Assembly: GCA_964034945.1 (NCBI GenBank)
Contig: OZ035963.1
Coordinates: 44,167,090 to 44,231,089, forward strand
Source: Chrysopilus asiliformis
Lineage: Eukaryota > Arthropoda > Insecta > Diptera > Rhagionidae
Direction of reading: 5' to 3'
DNA length: 64,000 nt
A model generated the notes under the pieces. The model had not been told where the DNA came from. It was given only the letters and a program-made list of their open reading frames with translations, and did not search any database. Both the position numbers and the translations under genes were made by a program. This document shows, piece by piece, positions 10,725-21,509 of this stretch; the stretch's first letter is position 1, and every line of letters begins with the position of its first letter.

Positions 10725-10953
10725 AACATAACAAAAGCTATAATTGAAAACCCGTTTGGTGATATGGCATTATTTGAAGTTTAATTGAACGGCGAACAGT
10801 TGTATCAAAATTCTATTTTGAAGTCAAACTTTTCAATAAGATTTTTTAAAAATTCTCCGAATCGGATTTTGATGTATGGGAGTTTTATGTAGAATCATAT
10901 CCTAAATAACTTTTGTTCTTGGACTTTTTTGATAAGATGCACCATTTCGAGAT
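10725..10953 (+). repeat. family A repeat, copy truncating the Harbinger ORF
   Basis: Begins AACATAACAAAAGCTATAAT and follows the family consensus (TGAAGTCAAACTTTTCAATA, GGGAGTTTTATGTAGAATCA, GATAAGATGCACCA), ending abruptly near 10953 without the 3' half. Confidence 0.85.
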
Positions 10954-11437
10954 CGGGACTCGAAGCCGCTCAACGGATTTTTTTTCTGTTTTTAAGGGGT
11001 TTTTTTTAAATTATTATTATTTTTTAAATTTATTATTATTTAAAAAAAATATATTTTAAATAAAAATTATAAATAATTACAATTTTTATTACTAATAATT
11101 GCTATTATAAAAAATAAAAACAATAAACTTACGAACCAATAAAAGATTTGCTAAAATTATGTAAAAGTTAAGCAAAAAAGTCGGTTGGCAAACATTTTTT
11201 GAACATAACCATGTTGCATTTTAACTATGCTCCGCCAATGGAGCAAGCAGTCCAGTGGCAAGGCGCGCAGAACTCACAAGCGAGAAATGTCAGAAAGCAA
11301 AAACACACCTGTGCAAATCCCATACGGTGCTACACGCGATATTTTTTTTCTTCTTTTTTAATTTTTTTATTCATTTTTTTATATTTGGTTTTTCCCTCTA
11401 TGAAGACTGATAAGTGTTAAAAAAATTTCAACACTTA

Positions 11438-12119
11438 GCGATATGTCCCACTGGCCATCAGCTGCTGCAGCTTACTGATCCCGATATCAGTTGCATATGT
11501 AATCCAATGGCGCATGGCACACTGCAAAAAATGTGCAGCTGCATGTCTGCGACACAAAGCTGAATTTTTTGAACTGACCTAAATGTAGCTGATATCAGGC
11601 ACATGTCGGGTAGTTTCTAATGTCATTTTTGTTAGATTAAATAAAATAAAGGGATAATTTTCAATATTTTTTTCGTCTGGCGGTAATAATTGTCATCAGT
11701 GGCACAGTATATTAAGGTAGCATGGCCTCTCTCTAGGTTATAGGCTCTCTACTTCATATAATGTTGACTTTACAATAATTACTAGTTGGGGACATCATAA
11801 AATTTTGACAAGTCTGTTTAACTAATAAACTTTTGAACAAGTGAAAATAAATACGATGTCCATCGAATAGGAAAAATTAAACACAGGAATCGTACAAGCT
11901 GTAGGAAAAGGTAGATGTTTGTACGATTGCACAGATTCAGTTTTTTTAGCAGAGAAATAAGGAGAAGTTCTTCCTCCGAGTCCGACATTTTGACGTTTGA
12001 GGTCAGCTGATCCCAGTTCAGTGTGTCATGTCAACTGATCGAATCAGTTCATGCAGCTGCGCGACCTGATGTCGGGATCAGTCAGCTGCAGGAGCTGATG
12101 CGCCAGTGGGACATCTCCC
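11438..12119. mobile_element. Harbinger-type MITE, TTA flanked
   Basis: Inverted termini of about 50 bp: left contains GATATGTCCCACTGGCCATC and right its mirror, GCGCCAGTGGGACATCTCCC. TTA is duplicated at 11435-11437 and 12120-12122, the 3-bp target preferred by PIF/Harbinger transposases. The inner repeats CTGATCCCGATATCAG and CTGATGTCGGGATCAG are also mirrored. No coding capacity. Confidence 0.85.
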
Positions 12120-12238
12120 TTAAGCCTAAACCACAATTACGCGTGCATGCGTCCGGCACATTGCCTTGGTGAGCGAACAATAGGGGAGGGGGGGGGGGGC
12201 GTATTAGTTTATCGCGTACTTAGGCATTTGCATTAAAA

Positions 12239-12309
12239 ATGTCTAGCAGTGAAGATGAAAGTTTTATGACAGTGACGCTGATGCAGGAGGCTTATAGCCG
12301 AAGAGGAAG
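12239..12309 (+). pseudogene. possible transposase first exon
   Basis: ATG at 12239 reads MSSSEDESFMTVTLMQEAY and then SRRGR up to AAG/GTAGAG at 12310. An acidic-serine start followed by a helical, arginine-ending segment is seen at the N-terminus of some Harbinger transposases. No downstream exon could be identified because a family D repeat follows. Weak call. Confidence 0.25.
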
Positions 12310-12329
12310 GTAGAGGAAATATTTTATTT

Positions 12330-12930
12330 ACCTTGCTTTTTTGTCTGTTTGTTTGTTTGTCTATCAGGCTCAAATCTTGTAATCCAATTTTGACCCACTT
12401 CCACTCCAAAAGATTGACACCATACGTAACTCCGATGACAATGCAATATGTGTGTGTACGCAATTTCCCCCTCCCTATGCCTGTCAATTCCTCATCGTCT
12501 ATCTCCTGAACCGTTAAAGCAATTTTGACACAATTAGCGCCATTGGGGACATCGTGCTCTCTAAACTAAAATATCCTCCTTCACTTCCCTAGAAACCTCT
12601 TTTCAGCTATCTTCTGAACCGTTAGAGAGATTTTGATGCGATTTGCACCATTTGGTAGACGTCTTTTTTGATTTTTAGTCTCATTAATCAAACACAAAAT
12701 GAGTAAAAAGGATAAAATAGAAAAAAAGGTTTTAGAAAAATTTAAAGACTTTTTTTAAAAAAAGTACTAGAAAGAAAAAAAAATATTTTGTTGGACGCTG
12801 CGTATAAAAAATAAAAGAGAGAAAAAAGCATAAAAAAAATATCTATCTCGCTTTTGTTTCTGATACACAGCGCCCAAAAAGTTATTTATTTTTTTTTAGT
12901 ACCTACATTTTTTTTAATAGACGCTATGTT
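12330..12930 (+). repeat. family D (Helitron-like) repeat, copy 2
   Basis: Carries the same opening as 3375 (TTTGTTTGTCTATCAGG, TTTTGACCCACTTCCACTCC), two copies of the phrase CTGAACCGTT (about 12511 and 12626), and the palindromic core GGACGCTGCGTATAAAA / GATACACAGCGCCC at 12790-12870. Confidence 0.6.
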
Positions 12931-13635
12931 TTAATTTTGTAAAATATTTTTAGGAAATGTGTTGAAATCACTTGAGGAATCTAAATCATAACGGAGCCCT
13001 GCACATCCTTAGGACATATGGCCATCGACTCAGGGAAATTTATGTAAAATCATATTCTAAACACTTTTTGTTTAGACAAATATTTATGAAAAAAAAACTG
13101 TTTTCAAGAACATTGCAAAAATTTTCTTCATTTTTGTAGGAGAAAAAAAAAGGAAGGAGAGCGATTAACTTTTGATAAAAGCCTGTTTTATACCAAGTTT
13201 CAACTTTCTACCTCAATAAGCTCTCGAGTTTTCAAATGTTTTTGCATAAAAAATTTCACCATAAATAGACAATTTTGCAAAAAAAAAACTAGTTTTGCCA
13301 GCTACTATATTTAAAATTTCTGCTTTAAAATTTCATTAATAAAGCTTTATTTCCATTTGGTTTAACTGGTTGACTTTCCCTCGAAATGATATCAAAGTAA
13401 GTCAATAGTGATTTGAAAAAAGTTTTAGAATGCTAGTGGTGTAAGTAAGTTAATGCCCTTAAAACTTCACAATTATTGAAAAATTGTTTGTTCTGTTAAC
13501 ATAAATTGGTAATAACTACATTATTACTGATAATACGGTGTGGTGTAAGGGCTGGGTAACACTATGAGTTTTTTTTACAAAACCCTTGATTACTCAAAAC
13601 TAGTTAAACTTGACTTACTTCACTCTCATTCTAAC

Positions 13636-14940
13636 CAGTGTTGGGGAAAATTCAATCTGACTAATGATTGAAAACTAATGATTGAAAAAATCAATCATAC
13701 TTTTTTTGATTTGTGATTGAATTTGTTAGTCATTAATCATTCGTTACTTTGATTGTGGTTGATTAGTTTTAATCATAATCATGATTGAAAAACTAACTTT
13801 TATGATTGATTTTAATCCTCTATAAAGGTAAATATTGTATTCATGATGGAGACCTACTCATGAAGTCATGATATGTTTACATTTGATATTTTTGTAGGAA
13901 AAACGTAAATGAAATGACAAATTACAAATCTCCTAAGCGGACACTCACGGGACAAGATTTATGTCCGGTTGTGAGAGAAGTCCGTTTATCAGAACAAGTT
14001 GGATTTGCGAATTTGGTCTAGGAAATGTGTTCGTTTAAGGGAATTGATCGCCTATGGAATGTGTCCGCAAAAGGAGCTTTTATTGTATAAAATATTGATG
14101 CTGGAAAATGTTTTCTAATCCAAACACACAAATAAAACAAATTTGTTTATATAAAATTTTATTTTTTCGGGCTTAAAACAGATGAAACTAAAACAAATAA
14201 AAAAATTTATAATTTAGAATAATTTAAGTTACACCTTTTTATCACACTGTCATGCATATTTGCTAATGGGGTTGATTTGTTCTGAAAAAGAAATTCAACA
14301 TCGGTGCTTGCACATAAATTAAGTGTATGCGCACAAAATCTGAAATTGCTCAGGCAGGTAAATGTTCGGCTCAACTGGGATAAATGATGGATCTTCTTCG
14401 AAAATCTGAAATTTTTCGCCCAAGAGATCGTCGACTTGGAATCTTGATTCCTTGTTTAGATAAATTTAAATTATCCATCATTGTCTTGAAATACGTATCT
14501 TCCAGGGTATCATAGAATTGATAAAATAGTTGATGATATCCTTATCAAATTTTCCCTGACAAATTTTGTTTATGGCTGGCCTTCGGTTTACAGTTTGAGT
14601 CTTTATTGGTGATTTCTTCAATTCGAGATGTTTGCGATATTCTTACTTCTTCATAATCCATTTTTGACAATTGATTTACAATTTCAATTATTTGAATTTT
14701 AATTGTTTTTCCTAAAGCCTACTATCATTTATATACAAAAATTTTAGCCCGAAATTGAATTTAATCATTTCTATCCTTGATTGAAATTGATGATTGAAAA
14801 CCTAATGATTACTGTGTTCAATTATGCTAATGACTAATGTATTAATCATGACTGAAGTAATCATGACTGAATTGGTCATGACTAAATTTTTAGTTGTTTG
14901 ATCAATCAACTAAAAAAATAGTTGATTACGCCCAACACTG
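13636..14940. mobile_element. hAT element with transposase relic
   Basis: Ends CAGTGTTGGGG and CGCCCAACACTG with an exact 8-bp duplication ATTCTAAC (13628-13635, 14941-14948). Both subterminal regions are dense with ATGATTGA/TCAATCAT words. A hAT transposase fragment lies on the minus strand inside, so this is a decayed derivative and not a pure MITE. Confidence 0.92.
14370..14675 (-). pseudogene. hAT transposase fragment
   Basis: On the minus strand, reading from 14517 down, one frame gives FYDTLEDTYFKTMMDNLNLS then KIPSRRSLGRKI. The I-P-S-R-R-x-L-x-R-x-I block after a short helical stretch is a conserved feature of hAT transposases between the N-terminal region and the first catalytic part. 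Upstream pieces (start MDYEEVRISQ near 14660) are in other frames with a stop, so at least two frameshifts have accumulated. It lies inside a hAT-terminated element in the expected place. No catalytic triad is visible. Confidence 0.65.
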
Positions 14941-14990
14941 ATTCTAACCCCCTCAAATAATGCCGCACGCACGCGTAATTGTGGTTTGGG

Positions 14991-15736
14991 ATTTAAAGTG
15001 TTTATCTAAAATGACATTTAAAAGGGCCCGTTTGCTCGTACTATACTTAAAAAATTAAGTTGCGGTTAGCCTACTTAAACCGTAGAAATTCTAGGACTTA
15101 AATAATTTAAGTTGTACATAAGTTGCTAAGTTTCGTTGGTGCAAACCGCACTCAATGCTTCAACACTGGGATCCAGTGCTAAAGTAACACTTTTTTATGT
15201 GTGGGTTCCATGGAACACAAAAATGTGTTAAAAATTTCTATCTGTGTATATAAAATTCCAAGTCTTTAGCTTAATCCTTTCTAAATTTTTGGTGTTCACG
15301 GACGTACTATGGGGCCAAAGTGCAATTCGGCGGCCAAAAATCCATAACTTTTGAACGGATCAATATTTTTGAATGGGGTTTTTTTTGTTGGCTAGATAAA
15401 ACTCCAAGCTTTATTTCCTTTAGATCACCCTCTCCCCTACCCATCGAGAACGGTTGGTCATACAGAAAAAATCATTAATGACGAAAATATTTAGAATGCC
15501 ATTTTACATATCGTCAGTACATGAAAATCGAATAGGAATAACTTTCATACCCTTATGATGGAATAAACAAAACTATAATATTTGTTGTTGTAATATTCTT
15601 TTGGTTCTTGGTTTTGTTTTAAATGTTATAAACAAAAATATAGCATTTTAAAAGACATAACTTCTTTTAATACGATTATTTTAATACAATTTGATACAAA
15701 TACATATGGCTAAAATTACATTAAGTTGAGGAAAAA
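14991..15736. other. intergenic, diverged repeat
   Basis: No ORF of note. GTACTATGGGGCCAAAG at 15304 with GGCGGCCAAAAA is echoed in inverse at 19068-19095, suggesting both are ends of one old repeat family. Confidence 0.4.
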
Positions 15737-16240
15737 TTACATTCTAATAATGTCTTGATCTACGTCGAATATTAACAGTTGTAGGATTTCTTGATCTTCC
15801 GCGTCATCCAATTCATCTTTTGCATTTGTCCATTTAGAACGCAGAAAAGCCAAAAATTGTTCTAACGATAGAAGTAATATATTCATCAAATCTTGATTTT
15901 GGTTGATTCTATCGTTTTTTCTAGTGTTGGTTAGTCTAAGATATCTGTAGTCTTTATTTTTCGATTCCTGAGCTTCTTCTGAAAGCTCCCCCAAGTGGTA
16001 AAATACTTTTTCCGATTATGCCATGGAAAAGCACTTTATGCATTGTTGCAGACATATTTCTTCAATTGTAATGTCTATTATAGGAATCAGCTGTGGACTT
16101 GGCATATGATTCGAATTTATCTGGATTTATTGCCTGCTTGCTTGAAAGCACCGATAATATAACTTTCAATCGTCGAGTTAATGTAAATTTCTTAATATTC
16201 TGTTGTAACATATATACATATGTACTAGGGTGGGTCAATT
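15737..16240 (-). pseudogene. decayed TE-type ORF of unnamed insect family
   Basis: Minus-strand pieces line up as one protein. First, INPDKFESYAKSTADSY and NRHYN, then an in-frame TGA (near 16062), then MSATMHKVLFHGIIGKSILP, then a one-base shift into LGELSEEAQESKNKDYRYLR, TNTRKNDRINQNQDLMNILL, and a C-terminal remainder ending at 15737. A block of the type 'HKVLxHG...LSEEAQExxNKDxxxxRxxxxRKxxR' is one I associate with uncharacterised, repetitive insect proteins that travel with transposons; no domain name comes to mind and the role is unknown. At least one stop and one frameshift make it non-functional. The residue spacing across the breaks is consistent, which argues against chance. Confidence 0.5.
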
Positions 16241-16244
16241 TGTT

Positions 16245-17590
16245 CGGGACGAAAAAAAGTGACAAAGGGTATAGCAAAAAAAGAATCTACGGGCATTTCT
16301 AAGATTTTTTGCCCAAAGAACCATGGGTCTAAAATCAATATCGAGCTGCCGGAAATTTCGTTGAAGTTTGGAAGTCGGAAAATGCTAAAAAATTGTACAT
16401 TCACATACAAATGAGATAAAAAAGTTATTAATTTTTTTATAAAAACTTGCCATAGGGGGTTTTTTGGTATGAGAAATCTATTTTTGATATTTATTTTTTC
16501 CTAAGGGGTCCGCCAGATGGCGCTACAATGGAGTTTTTCGGTTTTTCTTCTATTTTAAAGCGAAAAGTTATTTTTTTTTAAATTTATTTTTATGCGATTA
16601 ATATACAATAGAAAAAAAGAAAATTTAATTATTTTTAATAATTTTATATTTAACAAACATAAATATTGATTTTTCTTTCATTTTTTCCTCATTTAATTTT
16701 AGTATTAATTTCACAATTTATCAAGTTATAAATTTTGTAAATCTTTCTTACTTTCCATTTTGGGTACTTTACATCGGCTTTCCAAAACCATTTCGCGATT
16801 TTTCTCGGTAACACGTCGTGAAGTGCCACTTAAGGGGTTATGCTACCCAGGCGCGCTGAACAATGAACTTTTTTTGAGATTTTTTTTCTCGATTACTAAC
16901 GAGTGGATTAAAATGAAATTTTGAGGCTTAATTAAACATGTATTTAGATATACAAAAAATTTTTTTTTTCAATTTTTGATACAAAATGGCGCCGTGGCAC
17001 TATATTACTTGAAAGTATGTTTTTCAAACTTGCGGTGTCAGAAACTCAATCAATTTTCATCGGATTTAGTTGAAATTTTAATTGTATTTTCTCAGATATA
17101 TTGTCTATGGAAGTACACAAGGTTTTAATTTTTTTTTTTGAAAATTCATAAATTGGCATCAATTTTAATTATTTTTCGTGTTTTTGGTAAAAAATCAACC
17201 TTAAATTGATTATCACAAATATAATTTTTTATCAATCTTAACCAGTGGACCCACATTGACTTTTTCTCTCGTTGCTATGTCTCATATTTTCAGCACAGTG
17301 ACTCTGAAATCTTCAGTACCTTCATACAGTATGGTGTAGACATGGGTAACGCAGTAAAATTTCGTGCGCTGATACAGTAGCGCAAGCGCAGTACACTGTA
17401 TCAGCGCAGATGAAATATGGATGTTTCATTTCCAACACCTGACCGGATCAAGCCGGACCAAATTTTGCAGGGCCATATATATACAAAAATTCGCGAAAAA
17501 ATAGTATTTTTAGAATGCCCAAAATTCTGGAATAACAATTTTAAGAAAAAAATGTAGTGCTATAAATTTTTAATTTTTATTATAATTGCC
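16245..17590. other. diverged repeats, no gene
   Basis: TAGGGTGGGTCAATTTGTTC at 16217-16236 looks like a hAT-type end but no partner is seen. At 17242-17340 lies a remnant of the piggyBac-type MITE of 6899-7117 in opposite orientation. The rest is AT-rich. Confidence 0.4.
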
Positions 17591-17592
17591 TA

Positions 17593-18823
17593 CACGGTAA
17601 AAACTGGAGTCTAATTTTAAGACTTTTTCCTTCTATTTTTTAAACTTTTGAAAGTTTAGTGGAATTTTAAACTATTTTCTCTATTTTTAAAACTTTTTGA
17701 AAGTTTAGAGTATATTTTAGTCGAAAAGTTTAATATTTAGTGAGTTTCGGTTTATTTTTAAGACTATAGTTTAAAAAGTAAACTTTTTCTTTCTTAAAAA
17801 TTTGTTTTAAACCTCTCCGCCTTATTTCTAGACTTTTAATCGAAATATTAGACCTATAAGTTTGAGAACTAAACCTTGTAAGTTTTACTTCAATTCGGAT
17901 AAAATTGAATTAAACTTTTTGTCTAATATTTAGTCTTTTCAGTTTATTTTTCTTTTTCAAATTCATCAGTCGGTCGGTCAATTTTTAGAAAAGTCGCGAG
18001 GCTCGAATTCGACTTTTCGGGCTAAAAACAAAACTTCAAAGTCTACAATTTATTCAGTTTTAGAAAATTGTGACTACTTTTTAATCATTTCAGCCTATAA
18101 TTAAAACTCATTATTCTAAAATTTAGAAAGTAAAGTCTGGAATTAGTTTATTTTAGAAGTCTGAGTATATTTTCTATACATATTAATCTAAAATTAAGGA
18201 TTTAATTTGTGGGCGTGGATGGCTCAGTCAGCTAAGTGCTTGCCTTGTGATCCAAAGAGCAGTGGTTCAAATCCCACTCAGGGCAAAAATAATTCGGCTT
18301 GAATTTGAATTTGGAACTTTTCTACTCATGGACCTAAACACTTCGGCATTAGAGGCAATTTGCCTAAGCTCCTGGCATAAACATAAAAAAAAAGGTTTGA
18401 AATTTAAACTTCGAAGTCTAAATTTGAGTCAGTTTTAGAAAATTGTAACTACTTTTTAGTAATTTTAGTTTGAAATTAAAACTTTTAAGTCTTAGATTTA
18501 GACCGGATAGTCTTATTTACCCGGATAATTCACGAATTTTAGAAGTTTATGACTATTTTTTAACCATTCCAGTCTTAATTTAAGACTCAGACATCTTAAA
18601 CTTAAACCAAAAGGTTTTAATTTGAGAATTTTTAGAAATTTGGAACTAATTTTTAGATTTTTTAGACTAAAATTTAAATTTTAATACCTTAAATTTAGAC
18701 CGGATAATACTATTTAAAAGGAAAATAATTTCAAACTTTTAAAGTTTGATTTTTAGGCTCAAAAAGGTGTTGACCTATATATAGGAAAAAAAGTCTTAAA
18801 ATTAGACTCCAGTTTTTACCGTG
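17593..18823. mobile_element. family B TA-flanked MITE, copy 1, with tRNA-like insert
   Basis: Inverted termini CACGGTAAAAACTGGAGTCT and the complementary AGACTCCAGTTTTTACCGTG extend to about 40 bp. TA is present on both sides (17591-17592, 18824-18825), as for Tc1/mariner-type targets. The interior is rich in TTTTAAGACT/AAAGTTTAAAC words. A second copy, 1046 bp and highly similar, is at 55231-56276. Confidence 0.88.
18212..18284 (+). repeat. tRNA-like Pol III module (SINE head) inside family B
   Basis: The block contains an A-box-like TGGCTCAGTCAGCTAAGTGC (18220-18239) and a B-box GGTTCAAATCC (18264-18274) at the spacing of a tRNA gene. The T-arm pairs imperfectly (AGTGG..CCACT, one base short) and the acceptor ends do not pair, so this is not a functional tRNA. 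A tail (AATTCGGCTTGAATTTGAAT to about 18400) follows in both family B copies. Best read as a tRNA-derived SINE or SINE-like promoter captured by the MITE. Confidence 0.7.
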
Positions 18824-18829
18824 TAAATA

Positions 18830-19263
18830 TGTCCTCATTTTGATGATAAAATCGATTTTTCTGTACTAAGTGACTTAATAAAGTTAAAAAAATTGGTTGA
18901 AAATTCGAAAATTTGAAAAAACTGAATTTTTACCAACTTTGACCCTATGGCGTTCGAAAATTAATTGTCACAGGAGAGTGTCCTTTTGGATTTCTAGGTT
19001 CCCAAGTATTCCCAACGCAATGACATAACCGAAGTCTTTCAAAGGCAGAACTCAAAATTTGTTTTTTTGGCCGCCGGATAGTACTTTGGCCCCAACGTGG
19101 GACAGACAGATGCACGGACAGACAGATAGGCAAACGGACATGCGGAAATCAAAATCTTTTGTCATCCAAAACACGCTGGTGAAGGTTAATATTTGTATCC
19201 GACGATTGGTTCGATGCGTTCCAAACGGCATACAAAATCTAATATATTTACATATGATATATC
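18830..19263. repeat. diverged repeat with GACA/GACG microsatellite
   Basis: 19101-19140 is an imperfect (GACA)n/(GACGGACA) tract following GGCCGCCGGATAGTACTTTG. The organisation (message, then GACA tract, then a GTCATCCAAAACACGCTGG tail) parallels family A and suggests a related repeat family. Confidence 0.45.
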
Positions 19264-19271
19264 ATATAGAG

Positions 19272-19631
19272 CAGGCCTGCCCAACCTTTTTGTACTAAAG
19301 TCCGACTTTTTTTAATCCAACTACATAGAGATCTACCCATATACCAAAAAAAAATAGACCTTTAATTGGTATAACTTAAGTTTATTTCATTTCAATTTAA
19401 AATAAGGTATCTAAGTAAAATAGACCACTTGCTTTAACAGCAAAAAAACAAAAAAACAAAAAAACGGAGAAGTAGATAGTGTGATTACTTAATTTTCACT
19501 TTCCCTTTTTTTTAATATTTGTGTTCACAAAAAAAAATTTTCTTTAACATTTTCAGTCTGTAGTAGAAGATCGACCCAAATTCGTGTCGAGATCGACTGG
19601 TAGATCGCGATCGCTTGGTTGGGCAGCACTG
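19272..19631. mobile_element. hAT MITE family F, copy 1
   Basis: Ends CAGGCCTGCCCAACC and GGTTGGGCAGCACTG, with an exact 8-bp duplication ATATAGAG (19264-19271, 19632-19639). A 538-bp copy in the other orientation is at 45394-45931. Confidence 0.93.
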
Positions 19632-19951
19632 ATATAGAGTATAAAAACATAACAAAAGCTATAATTGCCAATCTGGCAATTATGGAAAACCCGTATGGTG
19701 ATATTCGTATCAAAATTCGAACAGTTATACCAAAATTCCACTTTGAAGTCAAACTTTCCAAAAAGATTTTTTAAAATTTATTCCAATCGGATTTTGATTT
19801 ATGGGAGTTTTATGTAGAATCATATCCTAAATAATATTTGTTCTTAGACGTTTTTGATAAGATGCACCGTTTTTGAGATATTCACAAAAAACGATTTCGT
19901 TCGTATGGGGGGTACCCCCCCCCCCCCTAATGGTCCGTTTTTACCCATGAA

Positions 19952-20956
19952 TAGGGTTACCAACCATACTCTTTTAAGAGTACTAGTACTCTTTTTCGAC
20001 CCCTGAACTATAATACTCTAACTTTTTTTTAAAAAGTAGGTACTCTTAATACTCTTTTTTGATGCAGAAATAGAATAAAGAAAAACCACTTAAAAATTCA
20101 AACATAATAGTTCACTGAACTTATTTATAACATTAAAAAATCAAGTACAATTTTCGCTGATGATTTGGCATTTTCATATATTTTTTTTTTGAAGACGAAT
20201 TGTAATTGACTGTGATATTGCCTAACTATATTCGCATAGAACACAAAATCGCTTGAAGAGGTAATACCTTTTCCCTAAGGATATAAGTTCGACACACACA
20301 TATCGTCGGCTAAAAGTGAAATTGTGCTAAGTCCATTTGGTATAATTTTCCAGAAGAGCAATGAAAACCTTGTTAAATCGTTTTAATTCTCTTTCAATGA
20401 CACTGAGTTTTCTTTAAATGAGAAAAATTGGGCTCAGTTTTCTTTAAATGAGACTCTGTTTTCTTTAAGTGAAAATTAAAATGATTTAACAAGGTTTTTT
20501 ATTGTTCTTCTGTCAAATTTCGTATAATGGACTTAGCACAATTTCACTTTTAGCCGACGATATGAACTCTTAAAAATATGTCAATTTTTATTCTGAATTT
20601 TCTCTTATAACGCTGTCAAGGAAAGATCTTTTTCTTTAATTGAAAGTCAATGGACAGAAGAAAGAAATAGGTTAGATGTGCGGAAAAGCTCATGGCTGCT
20701 ACGGCTGGAGTGGCTGCTATGGGTATTTATTTTTTGGAAGTTGAAATTCAATTTTTTTCTAGAATGGATTTAATGAAAATCTTAGTCTGCTTATGATTAG
20801 TTTGTGGCTACACTAGGACCTAAGTCGAACACGCCCGTAAAGCACATTTGATTTTTTTTGACATTTACAAAAAACGTTTTATTTCAGATTTGATAAAAAT
20901 ACTCTTTTTCAAAGTAAGAAATACTCTTTTTTCAATTCGACGAGATGGTAACCCTA
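19952..20956. mobile_element. hAT element (TAGGGTTACCA ends) nested in family A
   Basis: Ends TAGGGTTACCA and TGGTAACCCTA; exact 8-bp duplication CCCATGAA (19944-19951, 20957-20964), which is also the continuous family A sequence, proving insertion into it. ACTCTTTTTC-type words repeat near both ends. No transposase; a fold-back occupies the core (20301-20562). Confidence 0.95.
20301..20562. repeat. fold-back palindrome inside the hAT
   Basis: TATCGTCGGCTAAAAGTGAA at 20301 is mirrored by TTCACTTTTAGCCGACGATA ending near 20562, and the mirror continues inward (AAAACCTTGTTAAATC / GATTTAACAAGG). Arms are about 90 bp with a spacer of about 80 bp rich in TTTTCTTTAA repeats. Confidence 0.85.
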
Positions 20957-21053
20957 CCCATGAACGAACTTAGCCTCGCATTTTACGAAAATCGGATCTG
21001 CGTAAAATTTCAAGTCTGTAGCTCAATCCGTGCGCCCGCAATCCGCGCCACAG

Positions 21054-21088
<35 letters not shown>

Positions 21089-21401
21089 GACAGACGGACG
21101 GACGGACACGCAAAAATTAATTATTTTTATCATTCTAAACACACTGGTGTAATTCATTTTTTTGTGTGATGACGGGTTCTTGGCGTTACAAACGGTAAGG
21201 CAAATCTAATATACCCTTTGGTTTCACCATACGGGTATAAAGACTCCAAACAAGGTCGTTTTTCAGGGTTTAGGAATCAATAAAAGTAAAGGGTGGTTAA
21301 ATTTTAAGGGCCGATGTTGAATGTGAACCACACCTAAACGTCAAGTTTTTTTCTGCATTTCATTTGACATTTCTCAATTTCAGACTAACTCAATTTGAAC
21401 C

Positions 21402-21509
21402 ATGGAAAGATACACAATCGAGCAACGCGTTAAAGTTATTCAGGCTTATTATGAAAATGGGCGTTCAAATCAAAATGCATATCGTGCACTTCGTGCCGAC
21501 AGCCCATAA
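21402..21509 (+). pseudogene. mariner-like transposase, N-terminal scrap
   Basis: ATG at 21402 reads MERYTIEQRVKVIQAYYENG then RSNQNAYRALR before a stop at 21507. This is the conserved helix-turn-helix start (DUF4817-type) of a mariner-like transposase group common in insects. The catalytic part is missing here. A C-terminal piece of the same general type lies at 36788-37159, but the two are 15 kb apart and need not come from one copy. Confidence 0.8.

Larger units (their letters stand above)
12126..14990. mobile_element. inverted-repeat-bounded composite element
   Basis: TAAACCACAATTACGCGTGC at 12127 is mirrored by GCACGCGTAATTGTGGTTTG ending near 14989; about 27 bp with few mismatches. Inside are a short start exon (12239-12309), a family D repeat and a complete hAT element with its own duplication (13636-14940), so the outer element is older than the hAT insertion. 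The target duplication is unclear. Possibly a decayed Harbinger, given the start exon. Confidence 0.55.
19646..21240 (+). repeat. family A repeat, full-length copy split by a hAT
   Basis: Starts AACATAACAAAAGCTATAAT, shows the near-terminal palindrome TTGCCAATCTGGCAA, the mid message, a CAGACAGACGGACAG tract (21051-21105) and the end CATACGGGTATAA at 21240. It is interrupted at 19952-20956 by a hAT element. Without the insert it is about 590 bp. No TIR of clear superfamily; CCCGTATGGTGA near the start is mirrored by TCACCATACGGG at the end. Confidence 0.88.

Noticed and set aside
18212..18284. Functional tRNA gene
   Set aside because: The A- and B-boxes fit, but acceptor and anticodon stems do not pair well, and the same block lies inside two copies of a transposon.
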